Shown in pieces: positions 16,121 through 23,468 of a stretch of 64,000 bases of DNA; position 1 is the stretch's first letter; every line of letters starts with the position of its first letter. Location of the stretch: contig JACPDI010000040.1 in the NCBI GenBank assembly GCA_016184105.1, forward strand, positions 62,001 through 126,000, given 5' to 3'. Origin of the DNA: Acidobacteriota bacterium. Lineage in GTDB: Bacteria; Acidobacteriota; Vicinamibacteria; Vicinamibacterales; 2-12-FULL-66-21. The notes under the pieces were generated by a model, which did not search any database, was not told the origin of the DNA, and saw nothing but the letters and a program-made list of their open reading frames with translations. Position numbers and translations under genes: made by a program.

Positions 16121-17227
16121 CTAGTCCGTTGGTTTCTTCATCGCGAGCGCCAGCTCCGCAATGCTCATCGCCAGCTCGCGGAGTCTGCCCGCGCTCTCGA
16201 CGTTGCAGAGCACGACGACCGCCACTTTGGCGTCCGGGTTGCGCAGCAGATACGTCGTGCCGCCGGTCGCGCCGCCGCTGTGCGCGATCCAGGTGCGCCC
16301 CTTCTCGTCGGTCGTGATCGTCCAGCCGAGTCCGTAGGTCGTTCTGGATCCGTCGGCAAGCAGCGCCGGCGTGTACATCTGGCGGAGCGTCTCGGCCTTC
16401 AGCAACCGCCCCTCGTCGAGCGCGATGTGAAAGCGCGCCAGGTCGCCGGCGGTGGAGATCACGCCGCCGCCCGCCCATTTCACGCTCAGGTCCGCGTACG
16501 GCGCGTTTCGCACGTCGCCGCCGGCCTTCACGTACTGGCGCGATCGGTGCGGCACGATCTCCTCGGCGCGCTCCAGCCGCGTCGACCTCATGCCGGCCGG
16601 CCCCCAAATGTGCTCGCGAAGGTAGGCCTCGTAGCTGAGGCCTGAGGCCCGCTCCACGATTCCCGCGAGCAGGTTGTACGCGTACGTGGAATAGAAGTAC
16701 TTCGTGCCGGGCGTAAAGAGCAGCGGGTCGTCCTCGAAGATCCGCGCTGCGGCCGCGACCGTGTCGTACCGCGTCATGTTGGCCATCTCGCCCGGCTTGT
16801 AATGGCGGATGCCCGAGGTGTGGGTCAGCAGGTGCCGCACCGTCAGCGCCAGACCGCCCTTGTCCGGGAACGACGGCAGGTACTTCCGGACCGGATCGTC
16901 GATCGACACGCGACCGCGCTCCACGAGCTGCATGATCGCCGTCGCGGCGACCGGCTTCGAGATTGACGCGATGCGGTATACCGTGTCGCCGCGCGCGGAC
17001 ACCTGGTGCTCGACATCGGCGAGGCCCGAGGCCCCTTCCCACGCCAGCCTGTCTCCCACGACGACGGCGACAGACATGCCCGGTGCCCCGGCCTGCCTGC
17101 GCGCCGCCTCGATCATCTGCGGCACGCCGGCGAGCGAGGCCTGGGAGTCTGCGCTGATGGTGCGTCCGGCGAGGGCGAAGAGCCCGACGGCGAGCGCCGC
17201 CCTGCGAACCTGCACGCGCGCAATCAT
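16121..17227 (-). CDS. LACTB-like serine hydrolase (class C beta-lactamase family)
   Basis: 368 residues with a signal peptide (MIARVQVRRAALAVGLFALA). The serine hydrolase motifs are intact: YRIASISK (Ser88, Lys91), HLLTHTSGI, FYSTYAYNLL (the LACTB-type replacement of YxN) and IAHSGGATGG. Enzymes of this family are periplasmic esterases, D-peptidases or carboxypeptidases; beta-lactam resistance is not implied. The gene ends convergently with the fusion gene (38-base gap) and lies 18 bases downstream of the CapA-type gene, so the two are probably co-transcribed. The start ATG follows GAGGGTCTC. Confidence 0.9.
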   Translation of the reverse strand: MIARVQVRRAALAVGLFALAGRTISADSQASLAGVPQMIEAARRQAGAPGMSVAVVVGDRLAWEGASGLADVEHQVSARGDTVYRIASISKPVAATAIMQLVERGRVSIDDPVRKYLPSFPDKGGLALTVRHLLTHTSGIRHYKPGEMANMTRYDTVAAAARIFEDDPLLFTPGTKYFYSTYAYNLLAGIVERASGLSYEAYLREHIWGPAGMRSTRLERAEEIVPHRSRQYVKAGGDVRNAPYADLSVKWAGGGVISTAGDLARFHIALDEGRLLKAETLRQMYTPALLADGSRTTYGLGWTITTDEKGRTWIAHSGGATGGTTYLLRNPDAKVAVVVLCNVESAGRLRELAMSIAELALAMKKPTD

Positions 17228-17245
17228 GATGAGACCCTCACTTGG

Positions 17246-18628
17246 TTACCGGCTGGACGAGGCCGCCGGCAGCCGGACGCGGCCGACACCGTTGTCGAAC
17301 ACGACAGTGGTGCCGAACGGCTTCGAGAACCGCGCCACGTCGTCGATGATCTTCCGCGCGACATCGCCCTGCGCAAGCTGCGGCCGGCCGCGTTCGGCGG
17401 GAGGCTTGCCGAACCCGAGGCTGATCGGATGGAGGGTCAGCTCCTCGAGCGTGCCGTCACGCCACCGCGGCGCCGCGACGACCGCTTCCCAGATCTCCCG
17501 CTGCGCGGGAAAGCCGCGTTTGTCGAAATCGTAGCGGGCGTCGTTGAAGTCGGCGACGTGCGCCTCGGCGCCAAGCTTGTACGTGTCGTAGTTCTCCGCA
17601 GGCAACCGCAGCAGCGTCTCGTTCTGGAAGATGAAGTCGCCCAGGCTGTAGAACACCGGGCGCCCTTTGTACATCTCGATGCCACGCAGCACGTGCGGGC
17701 CGTGGCCGACAAACACCGTCGCCCCGGCGTCAATCATCGCGCGGGCAAAGGCCGGCAGGAAATCGGCCGGCACGAAGTTCGTCTCGCCGCGCTCGTGCGC
17801 ATGGATCGTCACGATCGTGTAGTCGGCGAGACGGCTCGCGTTGTGGACGACGGCGGCGATCGCCTTCACGTCTTCTTCGTCCGGCGCCGTGAGAACCGCG
17901 GGCGCATCGCCGCGCACGAAGCGCGCCCCGAGCAGGCCGAACGGCTCACCCGCCGGAGTCACGCTGAACCGCAACCGCTTCGCCGTCTCGCGCAGCGCCT
18001 CCAGGCGATCGGAGGGAAGCACGTAGGTCGTCGTGAAGCGAAGCGGGTTGAGGCCGGGGCGTGCGGGCATGTCGCCGCGCGAAGAACTCGCGCGGGAGTG
18101 ATCGGGGAAGGTCGAGGCGACCGACACCAGGGCCACGCGGCCGTTCGGCGTCTCGAGGAACTTCGCCTCGCGCGCCTGTTCGAGGCTCTCGCCGACACCG
18201 GCCTGCACGAGGCCGGCGTCCGCCACGTGACGCGTGGTCAGGCGCATGCCTTCCACGCCGTAGTCCCCCGTGTGGTTGTTCGCGCGCGAAACCATGTCGA
18301 AGCCGGCCCAGACGAGATCGCGCACCAGCGCCGGGTCGGCCCGCATGTAGGTGCCGCCGCTCTGGTTCATCGGGTACGGCTCGTAGTCGTGGAAGAGCAT
18401 TTCCAGGTTGGTGAACGCCACGTCGGCGCGCCGGATGATGTCGAACAGCTGCAGGAAGGCCGGCTCGGAATAAATCGCCAACCGGCGCGTGATGATCGAG
18501 TCGCCGGTCAGCGCCATGGAAAAGGTGCGCCCGTCGGGCTCCCGCGTGCGTGCGGGATTGCTCTGACCCGCCAGGTCGGATGTGAGCGCGATGACGAGGA
18601 ACGCTGCGGCAAGATGCACGAGGCGCAT
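17246..18628 (-). CDS. CapA family metallophosphatase-like protein (PGA_cap domain)
   Basis: 460 residues with a signal peptide (MRLVHLAAAFLVIALTSDLA). Motifs of the PgsA/CapA calcineurin-like fold are seen in order: ALTGDSIITRR, FTNLEMLFHDYE, SRANNHTGDYGVEG, VTIHAHE, VFVGHGPHVLRGIE and FYSLGDFIFQNE. CapA proteins take part in poly-gamma-glutamate synthesis or export; distant homologues occur alone, as here, without CapB or CapC, so the substrate is open. A -10-like CATAAT (18655-18650, minus strand) lies just upstream, next to the structured RNA region transcribed the other way. Probably in one transcript with the serine hydrolase downstream. Confidence 0.87.
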   Translation of the reverse strand: MRLVHLAAAFLVIALTSDLAGQSNPARTREPDGRTFSMALTGDSIITRRLAIYSEPAFLQLFDIIRRADVAFTNLEMLFHDYEPYPMNQSGGTYMRADPALVRDLVWAGFDMVSRANNHTGDYGVEGMRLTTRHVADAGLVQAGVGESLEQAREAKFLETPNGRVALVSVASTFPDHSRASSSRGDMPARPGLNPLRFTTTYVLPSDRLEALRETAKRLRFSVTPAGEPFGLLGARFVRGDAPAVLTAPDEEDVKAIAAVVHNASRLADYTIVTIHAHERGETNFVPADFLPAFARAMIDAGATVFVGHGPHVLRGIEMYKGRPVFYSLGDFIFQNETLLRLPAENYDTYKLGAEAHVADFNDARYDFDKRGFPAQREIWEAVVAAPRWRDGTLEELTLHPISLGFGKPPAERGRPQLAQGDVARKIIDDVARFSKPFGTTVVFDNGVGRVRLPAASSSR

Positions 18629-18660
18629 GGACCCTCCCGTTGACGGGGGATTATGCCGCA

Positions 18661-18932
18661 GGAGGTCTGGGCCCCCTGGACCCTGATCACATTTCCGTAA
18701 GTCGCCCCCGAAAACCGTCGGCGCAACCGTATCGTGCGGGCCCGGCCCGGCCGCAAACGAGCGAGAAATCGCCTGTAAACACGGGCGAATACGGCTCTCT
18801 GCGCGGTGGCATAGCCGCTGCTATGTCGGGGTGCAGGCGGCCTGAAATTACGGCAGGGAGCCGTGAGTTGCTGGGGAGCCGGGTCGCCAACTGGGCTGGG
18901 GCATCGTGAATAGCGATGCCCCACTTTTTTTT
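18661..18932 (+). ncRNA. Candidate structured RNA of unknown class, ending in a strong terminator
   Basis: A 327-base gap between two leftward genes ends, on the plus strand, in a textbook terminator with no plus-strand gene before it. The gap folds into several helices: CCGTAT (18727) with ATACGG (18789), enclosing TGCGG/CCGCA (18735, 18751), a GAAA-capped hairpin GCGA-GAAA-TCGC (18761-18772) and CTGT/ACGG (18773, 18781); then CTCTC with GGGAG (18795, 18856) enclosing CTGC/GCAG and the 8-bp hairpin GGCATAGC/GCTATGTC (18808-18827). I looked for and did not find signatures of tmRNA, RNase P RNA, SRP RNA or cobalamin and c-di-GMP riboswitches. The 5' end is not defined. Its neighbour is the DGQHR-domain gene. 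Confidence 0.5.
18898..18932 (+). terminator. Rho-independent terminator
   Basis: GGGGCATCG, seven-base loop, CGATGCCCC, then AC and eight T. The T-run is on the plus strand, so it stops rightward transcripts; the only candidate is the structured RNA. The minus strand lacks a T-run after the stem, so it is unlikely to serve the DGQHR gene. Confidence 0.85.
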
Positions 18933-18955
18933 GGCCTCGCCCTAAACCCTGAACC

Positions 18956-20092
18956 CTAGACCGTTGCCCCCTCCGGATACTGCAGCGCCAGGCGCAGTTC
19001 TTTCGCCAGCGAATCCACCGTCGTCCCCGAGCGCTTCCAGGCGCCGTCGGTCTCGAACCGGAGGTCGCCGATACGGCGGCCCCAGGGCGCGATGACGCGG
19101 CCGATCGCACGGAAGTCCGAGCGGTCCGCGTGCTCCTGGTCGAGCCGCCGGACGACGTCCGGCGCGACGCGGATAAAGGCGCGCAGCGCGCTCGCGTTCT
19201 TGATCGAGTACTTCCGGCCGTTCCACGCCGCGTTGAAGATCATCGCGATCTGCTTGAAGTAGTTCACGAAGAACTTCTTCGCGTCCTCCTGGAACTCTTC
19301 CCCCTTGCGGCCCGATCCGAACGCGTCGGTGCCGAACAGCTTCTTCAGCTCCTGCGCCAGGGGCGCCTGCGCCACGCGCCCCGTGCCCACGCCCAGCAGC
19401 TTGATCTCGTCATAGAGCGGCGAGTCCTCGCGGTCGTTGAGCGCGCGCACCACATCGTGCGCCGTCGCGAGGGCGTCATCCCGGTAGAGCTGCCGCCCCG
19501 AGAGCGACACGAGGTGCGACGCGTTCAAGCGCGTGTGTTTCGCGTTGATCGTGACGAACATCTGGACGACGTGATCTTCGGGGAGCTTGTCGAAGATGAT
19601 CGCCGGGACCGTGAACTGCTCCCCCTCGAACTTCTCGAGGTCCGCGTGCAGGGCGAGCAACCGGTGCTGGCCGTCGATCGCGCGCAGCACGCCTTCACGC
19701 TCGGGGATCTTCAACGTGCCGAGCGACGAGTTTTCCTCCGACGGCTCGAACTTCAGCGTTTCGTCCGACGAGATGATCACCGCGCCGGGTATCGACGGGA
19801 GGTCGCGTGCCTGCCGGCACTGCTCGTAGTACTGCACCAGCTCGTCGATCTTGCGGCGGATGATCTGCCGCTGGTAGGCCTTTTCGCTCGAGGCGATCCG
19901 CCGTTCGAGCAGATCCCAGTTGATGCGGTTCTGCCGGCCCCCTGCCTTGCCGCCCCGCACCGGCGGGTGCGCACTCTCGCCGTAGCTCAGGACCTCGAAG
20001 CGAACGAGCTTGTCTATGTCATTGGCGCTCAGCGAAGCCTGATAGAATGCGACGCCAAACTGCTGCATGCGGATTGCGGCAACGTGAATCAT
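18956..20092 (-). CDS. DGQHR-domain protein (DndB-like)
   Basis: 378 residues. The defining motif AIDGQHRLLAL lies at about residues 138-148, followed by the second conserved block MFVTINAKHTRLNASHL, both typical of DGQHR/DndB proteins that regulate or accompany DNA phosphorothioation and other defence loci. No dndA, dndC-E, ssp or dpt gene is in the window, so it stands alone. A -10-like TATAAA overlaps the upstream in-frame ATG (20101), so the ATG at 20092, eight bases beyond, was chosen as a leaderless start. Its stop codon lies within a TAGGGTTCAGGGTTTAGGG motif. The structured RNA is downstream on the opposite strand. Role unknown; a nucleic-acid-linked role is inferred from the family only. 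Confidence 0.85.
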   Translation of the reverse strand: MIHVAAIRMQQFGVAFYQASLSANDIDKLVRFEVLSYGESAHPPVRGGKAGGRQNRINWDLLERRIASSEKAYQRQIIRRKIDELVQYYEQCRQARDLPSIPGAVIISSDETLKFEPSEENSSLGTLKIPEREGVLRAIDGQHRLLALHADLEKFEGEQFTVPAIIFDKLPEDHVVQMFVTINAKHTRLNASHLVSLSGRQLYRDDALATAHDVVRALNDREDSPLYDEIKLLGVGTGRVAQAPLAQELKKLFGTDAFGSGRKGEEFQEDAKKFFVNYFKQIAMIFNAAWNGRKYSIKNASALRAFIRVAPDVVRRLDQEHADRSDFRAIGRVIAPWGRRIGDLRFETDGAWKRSGTTVDSLAKELRLALQYPEGATV

Positions 20093-20194
20093 ACGGGGCA
20101 TTTATAGGCTTAACAGCGCGGCAAACTCAAGGCCACCGCGTGGCCGTTCTGCCCGTTCCGTCACGCCATTTCACACGCCTGCAAGGAGTTATAT

Positions 20195-22984
20195 ATGGTT
20201 CGGCGCTCTCTTACGCTGCTGCTCGTCGTCGGCCTTTTGACCGTTTTGGGCTCCGGGATCGCCGCGCAGCAGAGCGTGCTGCAGCCTCGCGACCCCGCAC
20301 AGCCCCAGGACGCGGAGTTCGCGCGCCTCGTCAAGGAATGGACGACGAAGCCTGAATTCATCAGCCCGCTGGTCGATCACCTGCCCAAGTCGGCCACGGT
20401 GCCGACCCCCAAGGACGTCCTCGGGTACTACATCGGCGCGCCCAAGAAGCTCACCTACTACGCGGACATCGTGGGCTACTACCGCGCGCTCGCGGCGAAG
20501 TCGCCGCGCGTCCGCGTGCAGTCGATCGGGAAGACAGACGAGGGACGTGACTACGTCGTCGTCTACCTGTCGTCCGAGGAGAACCTCAAGGGGCTGGAGC
20601 AGTATCGCCAGTACTTGAACCAGCTTGCCGACCCGCGCACGCTTTCGGACGCGCAGGCGCGGGAGATCGTCGCGAAGGCGAAGCCCGTGTATCACCTGAT
20701 GGCCGGGCTGCACAGCGGCGAGACGGGGAATTCGGAAATGCTGATGGAGCTGGCGTACCGCCTCGCGGCGGAAGAATCGCCGCTCATCAGGCAGATCCGC
20801 AACAACGTGATCGTGACGCTGACGCCGGTCGCCGATCCGGACGGCCGCGACCGGTACGTGGACTGGTATTACCGCCATCTCGTCGACCTCGAGGACGAGA
20901 ACGACCGCGTGGCGGGCCCGCCGTACTGGGGCAAGTACGTCCTGCACGACAACAACCGCGACATCAACTACTCGCAGGTCACGATGCGCGCGCTGCTCGA
21001 CTGGTACATGCAGTGGAAGGCGCCGATTCTCCACGAGCTGCACGAGTCAATCCCGTTCCTCTACACCTACAGCGGCCAGGCGCCGCAGAACCCGGGGCTC
21101 GATCCGATCCTCTTCGCCGAAATGCCGTGGTTTGCGAATTTCGAGATGGCGCAGATGACGAAGTACGGGATGCCGGGCGTGTGGACGCACGGCTTCATGG
21201 ACGCCTGGTCTCCCGGATATCTCGGATCGATGTCGTACAACCACAACGCGATGATGCGGATGTACGAGGTGTTCGGCAACGGCGGCGCCACGACGATGAA
21301 GCGCACGCTCGTGCGCGAGACGCCTGGCGGCGCACCTGCGGGAGGACGCGGATCGCAGGTGACCCGGGAGTGGTATCGGCCGCTGCCGCCGTACCGGGAA
21401 GTCGTGTGGTCGATGCGCAACAACATCAACTACGGGCAGACCGGCGTCCTGAGCGGCCTGCAGCTCGCGTCCGCCTTTCCACACGTCGTCCTCGAGAACT
21501 TCTACTTGAAGGGCGTGAACTCGGTGAACGCGGGCAGGAAGGACGCGCCGCACGCGTTCGTGATTCCCGGCGGCCAACCGGACCAGACCCGCGTCGCGTT
21601 CGTGGCCGGCATCCTGCGGCTCCAGGGCATTGAAGTCGGCCGCACGACCGCCGAGTTGACGCTCAAGGACGGGACCTTCCCCGCCGGCTCGTTCATCGTC
21701 AAGGGAGGGCAACCGTACTGGCGGCTCGCGAAGATCCTGCTCGAGAAGCAGAACTATCCCGATCCTGCGCTGCAGACCTACGACGACAGCGGTTGGACGA
21801 TGGGGCTGATGGCGCAGGTGGACGTGAAGGAGATCGCGGACAAGGCGGTGCTCGACGCGGCAGTCGAGCCGGTCAGGGAGTACACGCCGGCGGGCACGAT
21901 CGCGGGAGCCGGCCCGGTCATCGCGGTCGCACACAACGGCTCCAACAATCTGATCACGCTGCGCTATCGGCTGAAGGACGCCAAGGTGCGGGCGGCCCAG
22001 AAGGCCTTCGCCGCGGGCGGTCGGGAGTTCCCCGCGGGGTCGCTCGTCATCGACGCCGGCGCGAATGCGGACGGCGCGCGGAAGACGATCGAGGACCTGG
22101 GGCTGGTCGCCGCCGCGGTAAGCGCCGCGCCCGACGTGCCGATGCACGACGTGGACATGCCGCGCATCGCCGTGTACAGCACGTGGGGCAGCACGCAGGA
22201 TCCCGGCTGGCTGCGGCACGGGTTCGACCGGTTCGAAGTGCCGTACGACCTCATCTACAAGGAACGCGTGAAGAAGGGTGGACTGCGTGGCTCGTATGAC
22301 GTCATCGTGATCCCGAGCCAGGGCTCCAGCGCGAAGTCGCTTGTGTACGACGTGCCCATGCGAGGCAAGCCGCTCGCGTACACGAAGACCGACCGATTCA
22401 AGTTCCTCGGCATGTACGGCGAGTCCGAAGATGTCCGCGGCGGCATGGGACTCGAGGGGGTGCTCGAATTCCAGAAGTTCCTGGATGAAGGGGGCCTGCT
22501 CGTCACGCTCGGGGCCGCGAGCTACTTCCCGCCGGACTTCGGCGTCGTCCGCGATGTAGAGGCGTCGAGAACCTCGGGCCAGTTCTACGCGCCGCGCCCG
22601 ATCGTCGAGGCGGAGATCCTCAAACCGGCGCACCCGATCTTCTACGGGTACACGAAGACGAAGATCCCGGTGAAGTACGTGAATGGGCCGCTGCTCCAGG
22701 TATCGGAGCGCGAGCGCGACCGGGCAACGCTGATGCGGTTCACCGGCGGTGAGGCGGGCGTGCTCAGTGGCTTGATGCGAAGCCCGAACGAGATTCGCAT
22801 GCGCCCCGCGGTCGTCGATATGCCCGTCGGGTCGGGCCGCGTGCTGCTCTTTGCGACCTACCCGGTCTATCGCTGGCAGAACTGGGGCGAGTTCAACATG
22901 CTCTTCAACGCGCTGATGCACTACAACGACCTGGGCGCGGCGCCGGACGTGAAGAAGACCGAGACGATGGCAGGAGCACGCTGA
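20195..22984 (+). CDS. Secreted M14 family zinc carboxypeptidase with long C-terminal extension
   Basis: 929 residues; a signal peptide (MVRRSLTLLLVVGLLTVLGS) precedes an M14 peptidase domain. Zinc ligands: GLHSGETGNSE (His173, Glu176) and a distal His in ILHELHES (280 or 283); the substrate-binding Arg is in HDNNRDINY. The second half (after about residue 430) resembles a glutamine-amidotransferase-like domain found in large secreted M14 proteins of this phylum (VIPGGQPDQ, VIVIPSQGSS, EGGLLVTLG). It removes C-terminal residues from peptides outside the cytoplasm. AAGGAG stands at good spacing before the ATG. A diverged relative is encoded at 29325-31964. Confidence 0.92.
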   Translation: MVRRSLTLLLVVGLLTVLGSGIAAQQSVLQPRDPAQPQDAEFARLVKEWTTKPEFISPLVDHLPKSATVPTPKDVLGYYIGAPKKLTYYADIVGYYRALAAKSPRVRVQSIGKTDEGRDYVVVYLSSEENLKGLEQYRQYLNQLADPRTLSDAQAREIVAKAKPVYHLMAGLHSGETGNSEMLMELAYRLAAEESPLIRQIRNNVIVTLTPVADPDGRDRYVDWYYRHLVDLEDENDRVAGPPYWGKYVLHDNNRDINYSQVTMRALLDWYMQWKAPILHELHESIPFLYTYSGQAPQNPGLDPILFAEMPWFANFEMAQMTKYGMPGVWTHGFMDAWSPGYLGSMSYNHNAMMRMYEVFGNGGATTMKRTLVRETPGGAPAGGRGSQVTREWYRPLPPYREVVWSMRNNINYGQTGVLSGLQLASAFPHVVLENFYLKGVNSVNAGRKDAPHAFVIPGGQPDQTRVAFVAGILRLQGIEVGRTTAELTLKDGTFPAGSFIVKGGQPYWRLAKILLEKQNYPDPALQTYDDSGWTMGLMAQVDVKEIADKAVLDAAVEPVREYTPAGTIAGAGPVIAVAHNGSNNLITLRYRLKDAKVRAAQKAFAAGGREFPAGSLVIDAGANADGARKTIEDLGLVAAAVSAAPDVPMHDVDMPRIAVYSTWGSTQDPGWLRHGFDRFEVPYDLIYKERVKKGGLRGSYDVIVIPSQGSSAKSLVYDVPMRGKPLAYTKTDRFKFLGMYGESEDVRGGMGLEGVLEFQKFLDEGGLLVTLGAASYFPPDFGVVRDVEASRTSGQFYAPRPIVEAEILKPAHPIFYGYTKTKIPVKYVNGPLLQVSERERDRATLMRFTGGEAGVLSGLMRSPNEIRMRPAVVDMPVGSGRVLLFATYPVYRWQNWGEFNMLFNALMHYNDLGAAPDVKKTETMAGAR

Positions 22985-23010
22985 GGTGGAGAGCAGTCAA
23001 CGGAATGTGG

Positions 23011-23054
23011 GGCGGACCTTTCAGGTCCGCCGCGCGAGCCTGGAAGGCTCGCGC
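23011..23054. repeat. Two adjacent perfect hairpins after the M14 gene
   Basis: GGCGGACCT-TTC-AGGTCCGCC (23011-23031) is followed directly by GCGCGAGCCT-GGA-AGGCTCGCGC (23032-23054). They lie between the M14 stop and the degenerate acylase remnant on the other strand. There is no T-run. Paired short hairpins of this kind resemble REP-type interspersed elements; I see only one copy here. Confidence 0.7.
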
Positions 23055-23062
23055 CACAGCTT

Positions 23063-23386
23063 CTAGCGTGGGACATGTGGCGGTGCGCCGCGGAAGGGCG
23101 CCTCTCCGAGCCGCTCGGGCCGAAGGCCATCGACCGCGACACCTTCGCGCACGAAGCGCCTCCGGCAAACCCAGATATCCGGGACGCCCCACGTGTCGCG
23201 GATCACCTCAACCGGCTCGCGCAGGCCGGCCAGCTCGATCGTGCCGTCGATCTGCGACAGCGCCGCGGTCGCGCGGGCATGCAGGTCGTCTGGCGCTCTC
23301 GCCGCGAGCAGCGCGAGGAGGGGGGCCACGAGAATCGCGGTGGCTTTGATGTGCCGCTTGCCGCGAAAGACTCGCATGGCCTGCAC
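23063..23386 (-). pseudogene. N-terminal remnant of an S45 penicillin acylase-type gene
   Basis: The translation begins with a basic/hydrophobic signal-like segment (FRGKRHIKATAILVAPLLAL) and then has the block LSQIDGTIELAGLREPVEV followed by IRDTWGVPDIW, the conserved opening of S45 (penicillin amidase family) precursors. After that the similarity fades (FVREGVAVDGL could be the FAQGYVAAQD block) and the frame stops after 107 codons, whereas family members have about 750-850 residues including the Ser nucleophile of the beta chain. The twin hairpins lie right at its 3' end. Most likely a deletion relic, not a working acylase. The start could be 23377. Confidence 0.65.
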
Positions 23387-23468
23387 CCGCCGGCGGCCGC
23401 CCTGAACCCCGACGCCTCACGCCGGTCGCCGCTCGGCGCTATACTCCCCCGCATCAGAGAGGTGGTTG

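Noticed and set aside
16121-17227. Beta-lactam resistance gene
   Set aside because: The class C fold is shared by many esterases and D-peptidases; the YST motif places it with LACTB-like enzymes and nothing indicates resistance.
18640-18909. Small open frames on both strands across the gap before the DGQHR gene
   Set aside because: No ribosome site and no protein-like composition; the paired segments and terminator fit an RNA better.
18661-18932. tmRNA, RNase P RNA, SRP RNA or a cobalamin/c-di-GMP riboswitch
   Set aside because: Their conserved blocks (T-arm with CCA, AGGAAAGTCC-type P4, SRP GGAAGC loop, cobalamin and GEMM boxes) could not be found by eye.
18936-18958. Telomere-like CCCTAAACCCTGAACCCTA motif, with a partial copy (CCCTGAACCCTGA) at 49430
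   Set aside because: Two short imperfect copies are not enough to call a repeat family or a functional site; noted only because one supplies the stop codon of the DGQHR gene.
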